A stretch of 64,000 nucleotides of DNA from Hyphomicrobium sp. 99 (GCF_000384335.2 NZ_KQ031382.1:2117480-2181479); one strand, 5' to 3'. Shown: positions 1 through 8,434, numbered from the stretch's first letter. The notes: generated by a model not told the origin, from the sequence alone. Program-made: numbers and translations.

Positions 1-1
1 A

Positions 2-358
2 AGCGACGCCGCGACGACGTCGGCGCTCGGCGGTCCACGCATTTACGATGACGTTCCGGCGCGTGCGGAATTTCCTTTCATGACGTTCGGTCAATCGACG
101 GAACGCGATTGGTCGACCGGCACGGAAGAGGGCTACGAACACGTCATCACGCTTCACGTTTGGTCGCGCGCACGTGGACGCAAGGAAGCTCAGGCTGTGA
201 TTGCTGCCGCACGTCATGCGCTGCACGATCAGGACCTTCCGCTCGAAGGTCACCGCCTGGTTAATCTGCGTCACGAATTTTCCGAAGCGCGACGCGACAA
301 CGATGGCGAGACATTTCACGGCATCTCCCGCTTCCGCGCGGTGACCGAGCCAAACTGA
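2..358 (+). CDS. GTA tail terminator-like protein, DUF3168 (5' end cut by window)
   Basis: The reading frame is open from base 2, so the gene starts left of the window; an internal ATG at 80 is not the start because the upstream residues (GGPRIYDDVPARAEFPFMTFGQ-like, conserved in DUF3168) are in frame. DUF3168 proteins are gp8 of the Rhodobacter capsulatus gene transfer agent, where the protein occupies the tail terminator position between head connector and tail tube. The next genes follow the RcGTA order (tail tube, gp10, chaperone, tape measure, gp12-gp15), which is the main support for the GTA assignment. About 119 residues are visible, which is most of a family member. Expression is expected to be under the GTA control circuit, whose promoter lies outside the window. 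Confidence 0.85.
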   Translation, partial: SDAATTSALGGPRIYDDVPARAEFPFMTFGQSTERDWSTGTEEGYEHVITLHVWSRARGRKEAQAVIAAARHALHDQDLPLEGHRLVNLRHEFSEARRDNDGETFHGISRFRAVTEPN

Positions 359-411
359 CGTCGCGCTTCGCTCCCGCTCCGACTTTAATCCCATCACTCT
401 CACCATCCCCC

Positions 412-452
412 GCGCCTGGCGGCCCGCTCCCCGCAGGGGAGTCGCCAGGCGC
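412..452 (+). repeat. REP-like hairpin, copy 1 (type A)
   Basis: A perfect 10-bp outer stem (gcgcctggcg / cgccaggcgc) encloses GCCCG, a 6-bp inner stem (ctcccc / ggggag) with loop GCA, and a single T. The same layout occurs at 485-525, 1145-1183 and 1218-1258, always in the same orientation. Stem bases differ between copies but pairing is kept. Confidence 0.8.
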
Positions 453-484
453 AATTGATTCTAGCCCATCTCTCTCAGCAGCTC

Positions 485-525
485 GTGCCCGGCGGCCGGC
501 TCGCGGAACGCGAGTCGCCGGGCAC
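485..525 (+). repeat. REP-like hairpin, copy 2 (type B)
   Basis: Outer stem gtgcccggcg / cgccgggcac (10 bp, perfect), GCCGG, inner stem ctcgcg / cgcgag with loop GAA, then T. It ends 22 bases before the tail-tube start codon at 548, so it lies in the leader of that gene's mRNA. Confidence 0.8.
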
Positions 526-547
526 CAACCAAAGAGTCTCTCCAAAA

Positions 548-964
548 ATGGCAGCACAGAAAGGCAAGGACCTTCTCCTGAAGGTCGATACGACAGGCGC
601 GGGCGTCTTCGTGACGGTCGCCGGACTTCGCGCACGCGGATTGGCTATCAGCGCAGAGACGGTCGAGATCACCAACACCGAGAGCGCCGGCCAATGGCGC
701 GAGCTCCTGACCGGCGCAGGCGTCAAGTCGGCGCGCATCACCGGCTCCGGAGTTTTCAAGGACGGGACATCCGATTCGACGATCCGCGATTACGCGTTCA
801 ATGGAACGGTGCGCGACTGGCAAGTGATCGTGCCGGATTTCGGAACCATCGCAGGCGCGTTCCAAATCACATCGCTCGAATTCAGCGGCCGTCACGACGC
901 CGAACTGACGTTCGACATCTCGCTCGAAAGTGCAGGCGTGCTGACCTTCACGGCAGCGTCGTAA
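548..964 (+). CDS. GTA major tail (tube) protein, TP901-1 family
   Basis: This 138-residue protein forms the tail tube of the particle; it corresponds to RcGTA gp9 and the TP901-1 phage major tail family. The N-terminus (MAAQKGKDLLLKVD) and the central stretch with 'VEITNTESAGQWRELL' followed by 'GSGVFKDG' are typical of the family. I chose ATG 548 rather than the upstream ATG 455 in the same frame, because residues coded by 455-547 run through REP-like hairpin copy 2 and look non-coding. No strong Shine-Dalgarno is visible before 548 (CTCTCCAAAA). The gene is bracketed by four REP-like hairpins, two on each side, which is unusual within a phage-type operon and may adjust mRNA level for this most abundant tail component (inference). 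Confidence 0.88.
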   Translation: MAAQKGKDLLLKVDTTGAGVFVTVAGLRARGLAISAETVEITNTESAGQWRELLTGAGVKSARITGSGVFKDGTSDSTIRDYAFNGTVRDWQVIVPDFGTIAGAFQITSLEFSGRHDAELTFDISLESAGVLTFTAAS

Positions 965-985
965 CTCCGCGCTTCACCCCTCCAT

Positions 986-1111
986 CGTCATGCCGACGGG
1001 GCCGGCACCCAGACAAGCTGCAGCAAAACGGTAGGTGCTGTTTGCTCAGGGCGGACCGCATCTGCGAATCGGCTGCACGTTGACTGGATCCCGGCCTTCG
1101 CCGGGATGACG
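986..1111. repeat. Inverted-pair intergenic element (MITE-like)
   Basis: The left arm 986-1012 (begins CGTCATGCCG, ends GCACCCAG) is the diverged reverse complement of the right arm 1084-1111 (CTGGATCCCGGCC...GGGATGACG). The arms enclose about 70 bases without an open frame. Units of the form CTGGATCCCGGC..GCCGGGATGACG are widespread in intergenic DNA of alphaproteobacteria. Together with REP-like copies 3 and 4 this fills the 315-base gap between tail tube and gp10. Confidence 0.65.
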
Positions 1112-1144
1112 GCGTTTTTGAACCAAGCTGTTTCACCAAGCCCG

Positions 1145-1183
1145 CGCTCGGCGGCCGGCTCGCGGAACGCGAGTCGCCGAGCG
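1145..1183 (+). repeat. REP-like hairpin, copy 3 (type B)
   Basis: Outer stem cgctcggcg / cgccgagcg (9 bp, perfect), GCCGG, inner stem ctcgcg / cgcgag with loop GAA, then T. The inner hairpin is identical to copy 2, and the outer stem differs with pairing preserved. Confidence 0.8.
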
Positions 1184-1217
1184 ATACATGCGGAGCGATG
1201 AACGCATCTGCAAGCCC

Positions 1218-1258
1218 GCACTCGGCGGCCGGCTCCCAGCAGGGGAGTCGCCGAGTGC
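1218..1258 (+). repeat. REP-like hairpin, copy 4 (type A)
   Basis: Outer stem gcactcggcg / cgccgagtgc (10 bp, perfect), GCCGG, inner stem ctccc / gggag, then T. The inner part resembles copy 1. It ends 21 bases before the TTG start of gp10. Confidence 0.8.
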
Positions 1259-1279
1259 CAACCAAAAGGACCCCACACC

Positions 1280-1663
1280 TTGGCAAACAAACACCGCGGC
1301 GAGATCGAGGCCACGCTCGACGGACGCGCGTATCGGCTCGTGTTGACGCTCGGCGCGCTCGCCGAACTGGAAAGCGCCTTCGGTGATGACGATATGCTGG
1401 CGCTCGCTGCACGCTTCGAGAAGGGACGGCTCTCCGCGCGCGATTGCGTGAAAATCATTGCGGCCGGTTTGCGCGGCGCAGGATGTGCCGTGACAGACGA
1501 CGAGGTCGCGTTGATGCGCGCGAGCGGCGGGGCCGCGGAGTACGTCGATATCGTCGCTCGGCTTTTAAATGCAACATTCGGCGGCAACGATCCGCCAACG
1601 GACGAAACGCCAAATCGGGAGGGCGCCGGCGAAACGCGCGCCCCTTTCGCTGGCAACGCGTGA
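1280..1663 (+). CDS. GTA gp10 family protein (tail assembly chaperone-like)
   Basis: A 127-residue protein matching the GTA gp10 family (Phage_TAC_11 group). The features seen are the N-terminal MANKHRGEIEATLDGRAY, the segment TLGALAELESAFGDDDM and the region around KIIAAGLRGAG, all typical of gp10. The predicted start is TTG at 1280, preceded by AAAGGA (1265-1270) at good spacing; no ATG lies nearby in frame. Phage genes in this position act as tail assembly chaperones that coat the tape measure protein before tube polymerisation. Its stop overlaps the next start (TGATG, one shared base), so translation is probably coupled. The C-terminal tail (residues ~105-127) is polar and likely disordered. 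Confidence 0.85.
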   Translation: MANKHRGEIEATLDGRAYRLVLTLGALAELESAFGDDDMLALAARFEKGRLSARDCVKIIAAGLRGAGCAVTDDEVALMRASGGAAEYVDIVARLLNATFGGNDPPTDETPNREGAGETRAPFAGNA

Positions 1664-1851
1664 TGGAACTCGGTCTCGGCGCGCTTGGCATGATGCCTTG
1701 CGCGTTCTGGTCGCTGACACCACGCGAGCTGCAGGCGGCACTTGCCGGAAAGTTTGGCGCAACGGGAGAAACCGCAGCGCCCACGCGCCGAGACCTCGAT
1801 ACGCTGATGCAGCGCTTCCCGGATGAAGGTTCTACAGATGGCAATGAATGA
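1663..1851 (+). CDS. Small phage tail assembly chaperone (GTA gp10.1 / rcc01693 type)
   Basis: A 62-residue protein starting at ATG 1663, which overlaps the gp10 stop by one base (TGATG). The core, with 'MMPCAFWSLTPREL', matches the rcc01693 / Phage_TAC_6 family of short GTA proteins between gp10 and the tape measure protein. In tailed phages such small proteins are the second, often frameshift-produced, assembly chaperone; here it is an independent overlapping gene. It overlaps the tape measure gene by 14 bases. A longer open frame extends upstream (to 1444) but that part is a shadow of gp10. Confidence 0.8.
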   Translation: MELGLGALGMMPCAFWSLTPRELQAALAGKFGATGETAAPTRRDLDTLMQRFPDEGSTDGNE

Positions 1852-2428
1852 CGACCAACTCGAGACCTGGAACGTCAAGGTCACCGCCGACACGAGCGAT
1901 CTCGAGAGCAAGCTCCAATCGACGACGCGGACCGGCAGGCAATTCGCCAATACGCTGGTTTCGGCCTTTGACGATATCGCGATCAAAGGCAAGAATGTCG
2001 GCGACGTTTTCAAATCGCTCGCGCTGAACATCTCGCAGCTCGCTCTGAAAACGGCGTTGCAGCCGCTGACCTCGGGCCTGGCATCGATGTTTCAAGGCGT
2101 CATTTCGGGCGCTACTCCATTCGCGAAGGGCGGCATCATTCAAGGTGGGACGCCCGTACCGTTTGCGAGTGGCGGCGTCATTGCGAGCCCGATCACGTTC
2201 CCCTTGGCAGGTGGTGCGACAGGCCTCGCGGGGGAACGCGGGCCTGAAGCCATCATACCGCTGACGCGCGGGTCTGACGGCCGCCTGGGCGTCGCGATGT
2301 CGGGCGCGGGCGGTCAGCAGATCACGATCAATATTTCCACGCCAGACGTGCAGAGCTTCGGCCGCTCACAATCGCAGATCGCCGCGATGATTGCGCGCGC
2401 TGCCGCTGCAGGCCAGCGCAACCTCTGA
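1838..2428 (+). CDS. GTA tape measure protein (gp11), short form
   Basis: 196 residues from ATG 1838. This start has GAAGG at 1825-1829 with 8-base spacing, better than ATG 1823 or 1844. The protein has an N-terminal helical part (DTSDLESKLQSTTRTG, then a hydrophobic helix around NISQLALKTALQPL), a glycine-rich middle (KGGIIQGGTPVPFASGGV) and the GERGPEAIIPL motif typical of phage tail tape measure and minor tail proteins. GTA tails are about 50 nm, and their tape measure proteins are correspondingly small (about 220 residues in R. capsulatus), so the length fits a GTA rather than a normal siphophage. It sets tail length and probably exits into the target cell envelope. Confidence 0.88.
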   Translation: MAMNDDQLETWNVKVTADTSDLESKLQSTTRTGRQFANTLVSAFDDIAIKGKNVGDVFKSLALNISQLALKTALQPLTSGLASMFQGVISGATPFAKGGIIQGGTPVPFASGGVIASPITFPLAGGATGLAGERGPEAIIPLTRGSDGRLGVAMSGAGGQQITINISTPDVQSFGRSQSQIAAMIARAAAAGQRNL

Positions 2429-2470
2429 CGCGCAAAATCCCCATCGCCTCGTCATAAAAGCGAGACCCAC

Positions 2471-3109
2471 ATGTCCTTTCACGACGTCAGATTTCCGACG
2501 GCGATCTCGCGCAATGCGCAAGGCGGACCAGAGCGGCGCACCGATGTCGTCGTGCTGGGCTCGGGCTATGAAGAACGAAATAGCCGTTGGGCCGACAGCC
2601 GCCGAGGCTACAACGCAGGCTACGGCTTAAAATCGCTCGCCGATCTCGCCGAGATCGTCACATTCTTCGAAGAACGCCGCGGCCGTCTCCATGCGTTTCG
2701 CTGGCGCGATCCGATGGATTGGAAATCCTGCGCGCCGAACGCGATACCGTCAGCTCTCGACCAGGTCATCGGAACCGGCACCGGCGCGCAAGCGACATTC
2801 CAGCTGAAGAAAGTCTACGGCAGCGCCTTCGCGCCGTGGACGCGCGTCATCAAGAAGCCCGTGGCGGCGACGGTCAAAATCGCGGTCGCGGGAACGGAGC
2901 AGACGGCAGGCACGAATTTCTCGATCGATGCCTCGACCGGCGTTGTGACATTTCTCAGCGGCCACATTCCGGCGAGCGGCCAAAGTGTGACGGCGGGCTT
3001 CGAATTCGACGTGCCGGTTCGCTTCGACACCGACAAACTTGAGATCAATCTCTCGGGCTTTACGTCGGGCGCCATTCCAAACATTCCGATCGTCGAGGTC
3101 CGACTATGA
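2471..3109 (+). CDS. GTA distal tail protein gp12 (DUF2460 / TIGR02217)
   Basis: 212 residues. The N-terminus (MSFHDVRFPTAISRNAQGGP) and the stretch RNSRWADSRRGYNAGYG with 'FFEERRGRLHAFRWRDPMDWKS' are hallmark sequences of DUF2460, the GTA distal tail protein that joins the tail tube to the baseplate hub. The C-terminal half carries repeated beta-strand-like segments (FDTDKLEINLSGFTSGAIPN). It overlaps gp13 by four bases (ATGA), indicating coupled translation. Length matches the family. Confidence 0.9.
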   Translation: MSFHDVRFPTAISRNAQGGPERRTDVVVLGSGYEERNSRWADSRRGYNAGYGLKSLADLAEIVTFFEERRGRLHAFRWRDPMDWKSCAPNAIPSALDQVIGTGTGAQATFQLKKVYGSAFAPWTRVIKKPVAATVKIAVAGTEQTAGTNFSIDASTGVVTFLSGHIPASGQSVTAGFEFDVPVRFDTDKLEINLSGFTSGAIPNIPIVEVRL

Positions 3110-3966
3110 AAACGCTGTCGCCGGAATTTACCGCGCACCTCAAGACGGGTGCGACGACGCTCTGCTGGTGCTGGCGGATCGAACGCCGCGACGGAACAGT
3201 GCTCGGCTTCACCGATCACGACAACCCGGTCGCCTTCGACGGCACAACCTACGAGGCAGCTGCGGGATTTACTGCGAGCGACATCACCGATGGCCTTGGC
3301 CTCTCGGTCGATAACCTCGAAGTCACGGGCGCGCTGTCATCGACGACGTTGACCGATGACGATCTGGCAGCGGGACGCTACGACGATGCGCGCGTCGCGA
3401 TTTATCGAGTCAACTGGTCTGACCCGAGCCAGCGCGTGTTGATGCGATCTGGCAGCATCGGTGAGGTGAGGCGCACGGGGGCAAACTTTGCCGCCGAGCT
3501 GCGAGGTCTTGCGCATTATTTGCAGCAACCTAAGGGACGCCTTCTTCAGCGCACATGCGACGCCGATCTCGGTGATGCGCGCTGCGGCGTCGATCTTATG
3601 TCGTCGGCATTCCAGGGCACGGGTACGATCCTCGCGGCAAACTCGGCGCGGCGTTTCAAGGTCGACGGCATCGACTCGTTCGAGACGCGATTTTTCTCGC
3701 GCGGGCTCTTCGCGTTCACGTCAGGCGCGTCGGCTGGTCTGAAGATTGAAGTCAAATCGCACACGAAGTTCGCGACGTCCGTCGAGATTGAGCTTTGGAC
3801 AGATGCGGAAGCTCCACCTGCAATCGGCGACGCATTCATCGTTACGGCCGGCTGCGACAAGCGCCTCGAGACATGCAAGGCGCGCTTCAACAACACGATC
3901 AACTTCCGCGGCTTCCCGTCAATTCCCGGCAATCAATTCCTGACGCAGATCGGACGCGCGAGCTGA
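3106..3966 (+). CDS. GTA baseplate hub protein gp13 (DUF2163, Fe-S type)
   Basis: 286 residues. DUF2163 at the N-terminus (residues ~15-165; FTDHDNPVAFDG, ASDITDGLGLSVDNLE) is followed by the C-terminal BR0599-type region. Four conserved cysteines, Cys151 and Cys160 (TCDADLGDARCG) and Cys250 and Cys257 (GCDKRLETCKARF), match the iron-sulfur-cluster ligands reported for the RcGTA hub protein. The terminal NFRGFPSIPG is typical of the family. It forms the hub between distal tail protein and the large gp15 protein. Start ATG 3106 overlaps the gp12 stop; its own stop overlaps the gp14 start by one base. Confidence 0.9.
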   Translation: MKTLSPEFTAHLKTGATTLCWCWRIERRDGTVLGFTDHDNPVAFDGTTYEAAAGFTASDITDGLGLSVDNLEVTGALSSTTLTDDDLAAGRYDDARVAIYRVNWSDPSQRVLMRSGSIGEVRRTGANFAAELRGLAHYLQQPKGRLLQRTCDADLGDARCGVDLMSSAFQGTGTILAANSARRFKVDGIDSFETRFFSRGLFAFTSGASAGLKIEVKSHTKFATSVEIELWTDAEAPPAIGDAFIVTAGCDKRLETCKARFNNTINFRGFPSIPGNQFLTQIGRAS

Positions 3967-4415
3967 TGATGCAGCATGTGACGCGAGAGAGAATTGTCGA
4001 AGCGGCGCGCGGTTGGATCGGCACACCCTACCATCATCAGGCGAGTCTCCGGCACGTGGGAACCGATTGCCTCGGCCTCGTCCGCGGCATCTGGAGAGAG
4101 CTTTACGGTGGCGACGCCGAAACGCCGCCCGCTTACAGCCGCGATTGGGCCGAAGCGAGTGGAAGCGAGGCGATGCTCGAAGCCGCGAGCCGCCATCTAA
4201 TGCCTAAAGCGATTTCGAACATCGATGATGGAGACGTCATCGTCTTTCGGCTGCGCCTCGGCTTCATCGCCAAGCACGCCGCGATCGTCACTGCGCCAAC
4301 GAGAATGGTGCACGCGATCGAAGGTGCGCCGGTCGCCGAGGTGGTGCTGACGAACTGGTGGCGGCGCCGCATCGCAGGCGCATTTGAATTTCCTGATCTA
4401 TCGGAAGGTTCCTGA
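3966..4415 (+). CDS. GTA NlpC/P60-family cell wall peptidase gp14
   Basis: 149 residues from ATG 3966 (TGATG overlap with gp13; the adjacent ATG 3969 is an alternative). An NlpC/P60 fold is indicated by GTDCLGL with catalytic Cys35 and by IAKHAAIV with His104. In GTA particles this tail-tip peptidase cuts peptidoglycan so that the tail can cross the recipient's cell wall. It lies directly before gp15, as in RcGTA, with two bases between the genes. Confidence 0.9.
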   Translation: MMQHVTRERIVEAARGWIGTPYHHQASLRHVGTDCLGLVRGIWRELYGGDAETPPAYSRDWAEASGSEAMLEAASRHLMPKAISNIDDGDVIVFRLRLGFIAKHAAIVTAPTRMVHAIEGAPVAEVVLTNWWRRRIAGAFEFPDLSEGS

Positions 4416-4417
4416 AC

Positions 4418-7400
4418 ATGGCGACGCTTGCTCTCGCCGCGGTTGGTGCTGCCGTCGGTGGTAGCATGCTGCCCGCCGGTGTCGGACTGCTCGGCGTCAC
4501 GCTATCGGGCGCGACGATCGGATCGCAGATCGGCGCTTTCGCGGGTGCCTACGTCGATAACGCGCTCTTCGCGCCCTCCGGACAGACGCGCGCGGTCGAG
4601 GGTCCGCGGCTTTCGGATGTGCGCATAACGTCCTCGACGGAAGGCGCGCCGCTGCCAAAGATTTATGGACGTGCACGCGTCGGCGGGCAGATCATCTGGG
4701 CAACCGACATCGAAGAAGAGATTGTCACGACCACCGAAGCGGCGGGTAGCGGAAAGGGAAGCTCGGGAAACAAAACGCGCGTCACGCAATATAGCTACTA
4801 CGCAAATTTCGCGGTCGCGCTTGCCGAAGGCGTCGTGACACGCATCGGCCGCATCTGGGCAGATGAGCAGGAACTGGATCGCGCGCGCACGACGTTCCGC
4901 CTGCATACCGGCACCGAGACGCAAGACCCAGACAGTCTCATCTCGGCACGCGAAGGTGCCGAGAATGCGCCGGCATATCGCGGTGTCGCTTACGTTGTGT
5001 TCGAGCACTTCCCGCTTGCCGACTACGGGAATCGCGTCCCGCAGCTGACATTTGAAGTTTTCCGCAGCGTAGGTAATGAGGCTCAGGATGTGCGCGGCGT
5101 CGTGATGATCCCGGGATCGGGTGAATTCGTGTACGCGACCGAGCCCGTGCATCAGACGTTCGACGATGGCGTCTCGCAGTCGGAAAATGTTCACCAGATG
5201 CTGGGGGCGACCGATTGGCAGGTTTCGCTCGATCAGCTCGAAGCGTCGCTGCCAAACGCGAAGTCCGTGTCGCTCGTCGTCAGCTGGTTCGGGACCGATC
5301 TTCGCGCTGGTGAATGCAAGATCAAACCCGGCGTCGAGACGCGGCATAAATCAACCGCGCCGCTGAGCTGGTCTGTCGCGGGCGCGACGCGCAGCACCGC
5401 GCATCTGATCAGCACGCGCGACGGCAACGCCGCCTACGGTGGCACGCCGTCCGACCAGACCGTGGTCGCGGCTATTCAAGACATGAAAGCACGCGGGCTG
5501 AACGTGACGCTGACGCCGTTCGTTCTGATGGATGTCGCGGCCGGGAACGGCCTTGCAGACCCCTACGGCGGTGCGAGCCAACCCGCTTATCCTTGGCGCG
5601 GCCGGATCACGTGTCATCCGGCGCCAGGCCAAAGCGGGTCGCCGGATAAGACTTCGGCCGCGGCGACGGAAATCGCGAGCTTCGTCGGCACTGCGGCGCG
5701 ATCCGACTACACGATCTCGGGAACTGCCGTTAGCTACTCGGGGCCTGACGAATGGTCGTATCGGCGGATGGTCTTGCATCAGGCGTTTCTCGCGAAGGCG
5801 GCGGGCGGCGTCGACGCCTTCGTGATCGGCACTGAGCTGCGAGGGCTGACGTGCGTTCGATCAGGAACGGGCGTCTATCCGTTCGTCACAGCGCTGATTA
5901 CTCTTGCCGCTGACGTGAAGGCAATTCTCGGTTCGGATACGAAGGTGCTCTACGCGGCCGACTGGACGGAATATTTCGGCCATCAGCCGGGCGACGGCTC
6001 GGGCGACGTTTATTTTCATCTCGATCCGTTGTGGTCGTCGTCGAGCATCGACGCAATCGGCATCGACGTCTATTGGCCGCTCGCCGATTGGCGCGACGGG
6101 CGCGATCATCTCGATGCAATGGCCGGTGCGACCTCGATCTATGACCCCGCGTATCTACGATCGAACGTGCACGGCGGAGAAGGTTTCGATTGGTATTATG
6201 CCTCGGACGCCGATCGCGACGCGCAGATCCGCACGCCGATAACCGACGGCGCCGGCAAGCCCTGGGTCTTCCGCTACAAGGATGTTCTCTCGTGGTGGAG
6301 CAACGCGCACTATAATCGGCCCGCGGGCGTCGAAAGTTCGACGGCCACCGCCTGGGTGCCGCAGTCGAAGCCGTTCTGGTTCATGGAAATTGGCTGCCCC
6401 GCGGTTGACAAGGGCGCGAACCAGCCGAACGTCTTCGTCGATCCGAAGAGTTCGGAATCGGCGCTTCCCTATTATTCGCGTGGGCTTCGCGATGACTTGA
6501 TGCAGGCGCGCCATCGCCAAGCGATGTACGACGCGTTCGACTGGACGAAGCCGGGCTACGTCGAAGGTCTCAATCCGATCTCGACGGTGACGGGCGCGCG
6601 CATGGTCGATCTCGATCGCATGCACGTCTACTGCTGGGATGCGCGACCCTATCCGGCATTCCCCGATGCAGCGACCTATTGGGGCGACGGCGAAAACTGG
6701 GAGCACGGACATTGGGTCAACGGCCGCCTCGGCGGCGCTGGACTCGATGATATCGTCTCGACCATTCTTCTCGATCAGGGCTTCACCGATTTCGACGCAT
6801 CCAACTTGACCGGAACGGTGCCCGGCTACGTTATCGACCGGACGATGTCGGCGCGCGATGCGATACAGCCGCTCGAACTCGCGTACTTCTTCGACAGCAT
6901 CGAGAGCGACGGCCGGATCGTCTTCCGCCATCGTGGCCGCGCCGCGCCCGCGATAACGCTCGAGCAAGACGATCTCGTCGAAGAAAGCGCGGGCGATGCG
7001 CTCTACGAGATGACGCGCGCTCAGGAAACCGATCTCCCGGCATACGCGAAAGTTCGCTACATTTCGGGGCTCGACGACTATCCGCAAGCCGTCGCCGAAG
7101 CGCGGCGCTTGACGGGCGCCAGTGGACGCGTCGCCGAAGCCGATCTCCCGATGGTGCTCGATGATAGTCTTGCGGGAGCGATCGTCGAGAGCTGGCTCTA
7201 CGAAACATGGGCGACGCGCGAATCCGCGACATTCAAGTTGCCGCCCTCGACGCTCGCTCTCGAGCCAGGGGATATCGTTGCGGCCAACATTGCCGGACGA
7301 ACCCGCTTGCTGCGATTGACCGGCGTCTCCGAGCACGGTGTCCGCGACATTCGCGCGTTGAGCATCGATCCGGACGTTTATGATCAGATCGATGTCGCGC

Positions 7401-8365
7401 CTCGCGCGGCTGTCGAGCCTGCGCCGGTTCAGGCCGGCTCGCCCGCTGTCGCGTTACTCGATCTGCCGCAATGGAACTCGGCAGCGGACGCAAGCGCGGG
7501 TTACTTCGCCGCGATGCAGAAGCCGTGGCCGGGGAGCGTCGCCATTTTCGCATCGCCGCTGGAGACGAGCTATCAGTTGAAGGCGATCGCGAGTGCTCCG
7601 GCGACACTCGGTGTGACGCTTGATGATCTCGCGCCGGGTCCCGAAGGGCGGATCGATCGTCGCGCCTCGTTCCGGGTCCGGTTGACGAATGGAACGCTAT
7701 CGTCAGTCGATCTCATCGCGATGCTCGCAGGCACAAACCTTGCCGCTCTTCGCAGCACGAGCGGCGATTGGGAAATTATCCAGTTCCAAGTGGCGGAACT
7801 CGTCGATGTGCAAACCTATCGGCTGGGCGGACTGCTCCGCGGTCAGTTCGGAACCGAAAGCGCGATGGCCAATCCGCTGCCCGCTGGCGCGCAATTTGTT
7901 CTTCTCGACGGCGCGGTGACGTCCGTGCCGCTGCGCGAAAGCGAGCAGAAGGTTTCGCTCAATTGGCGCTACGGTCCGGGCAATCGCGATATCGGCGACG
8001 CGTCGTATGTCACGGTGCCGTTCGCCTATCAGGCGCTCGGCCTTCGGCCCTTGTCGCCGGTTCACGTCAAAGCCGTGCGCGCATCGGGTGACCTGCAAAT
8101 TTCCTGGCTTCGGCGCACGCGCAGTGGCGGCGATAATTGGGAATTGCCCGAGGAGCCGCTCGGCGAAGCGAGCGAAAGCTACGAAGTCGAAATCCTCGAC
8201 GGCTCGACGGTGAAGCGCACACTCGCGGCATCGTCACCTAGTGTCACATATTCGAGCGCCGATCAGATTGCCGACTTCGGCAGCGTGCCGTCGAGCGTGT
8301 CGATCAAAGTCTATCAGACAAACGTCGTCTTCGGCCGGGGCGCACCGCGCGCAGCAATTGTTTAG
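4418..8365 (+). CDS. GTA baseplate multidomain protein gp15 (TIM-barrel 'megatron')
   Basis: 1315 residues, the usual size of GTA gp15. Features in order: glycine-rich hydrophobic N-terminus (1-45); phage-tail region with KIYGRARVGGQIIW near residue 80; GTA TIM-barrel domain (residues ~440-760; acidic and aromatic clusters such as VIGTELRGLTCVR, DAIGIDVYWPLADW, FWFMEIGCPAVDKG) resembling glycoside hydrolase barrels; a phage tail domain (~800-960); and the Rcc01698-like C-terminal domain (RLGGLLRGQFGTE near residue 1140). It forms the trimeric baseplate and host-contact structure. ATG 4418 lies two bases after gp14. I see no frameshift or internal stop, so the tail module is intact. Confidence 0.93.
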   Translation: MATLALAAVGAAVGGSMLPAGVGLLGVTLSGATIGSQIGAFAGAYVDNALFAPSGQTRAVEGPRLSDVRITSSTEGAPLPKIYGRARVGGQIIWATDIEEEIVTTTEAAGSGKGSSGNKTRVTQYSYYANFAVALAEGVVTRIGRIWADEQELDRARTTFRLHTGTETQDPDSLISAREGAENAPAYRGVAYVVFEHFPLADYGNRVPQLTFEVFRSVGNEAQDVRGVVMIPGSGEFVYATEPVHQTFDDGVSQSENVHQMLGATDWQVSLDQLEASLPNAKSVSLVVSWFGTDLRAGECKIKPGVETRHKSTAPLSWSVAGATRSTAHLISTRDGNAAYGGTPSDQTVVAAIQDMKARGLNVTLTPFVLMDVAAGNGLADPYGGASQPAYPWRGRITCHPAPGQSGSPDKTSAAATEIASFVGTAARSDYTISGTAVSYSGPDEWSYRRMVLHQAFLAKAAGGVDAFVIGTELRGLTCVRSGTGVYPFVTALITLAADVKAILGSDTKVLYAADWTEYFGHQPGDGSGDVYFHLDPLWSSSSIDAIGIDVYWPLADWRDGRDHLDAMAGATSIYDPAYLRSNVHGGEGFDWYYASDADRDAQIRTPITDGAGKPWVFRYKDVLSWWSNAHYNRPAGVESSTATAWVPQSKPFWFMEIGCPAVDKGANQPNVFVDPKSSESALPYYSRGLRDDLMQARHRQAMYDAFDWTKPGYVEGLNPISTVTGARMVDLDRMHVYCWDARPYPAFPDAATYWGDGENWEHGHWVNGRLGGAGLDDIVSTILLDQGFTDFDASNLTGTVPGYVIDRTMSARDAIQPLELAYFFDSIESDGRIVFRHRGRAAPAITLEQDDLVEESAGDALYEMTRAQETDLPAYAKVRYISGLDDYPQAVAEARRLTGASGRVAEADLPMVLDDSLAGAIVESWLYETWATRESATFKLPPSTLALEPGDIVAANIAGRTRLLRLTGVSEHGVRDIRALSIDPDVYDQIDVAPRAAVEPAPVQAGSPAVALLDLPQWNSAADASAGYFAAMQKPWPGSVAIFASPLETSYQLKAIASAPATLGVTLDDLAPGPEGRIDRRASFRVRLTNGTLSSVDLIAMLAGTNLAALRSTSGDWEIIQFQVAELVDVQTYRLGGLLRGQFGTESAMANPLPAGAQFVLLDGAVTSVPLRESEQKVSLNWRYGPGNRDIGDASYVTVPFAYQALGLRPLSPVHVKAVRASGDLQISWLRRTRSGGDNWELPEEPLGEASESYEVEILDGSTVKRTLAASSPSVTYSSADQIADFGSVPSSVSIKVYQTNVVFGRGAPRAAIV

Positions 8366-8395
8366 CGCTTAAGTGGAGTTGAGAGTCGCTGAATT

Positions 8396-8434
8396 CCCCT
8401 CCCCTTGACGGGGAGGGGTTAGGGGTGGGGTGAG
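8396..8434 (+). repeat. C/G-tract palindromic repeat, forward copy
   Basis: Perfect 9-bp stem cccctcccc (8396-8404) / ggggagggg (8410-8418) with loop TTGAC, followed by TTAGGGGTGGGG. It could act as a terminator-like structure after gp15, but no T run follows. Confidence 0.6.

Noticed and set aside
988..2031. Long minus-strand open frame (347 codons) opposite tail genes
   Set aside because: It runs through REP-like hairpins and antisense to three well-supported GTA genes; GC-rich DNA gives long antisense frames, and the product resembles nothing.
6155..7336. 393-codon minus-strand frame opposite GTA gp15
   Set aside because: Antisense shadow of a large gene with clear family motifs on the plus strand.
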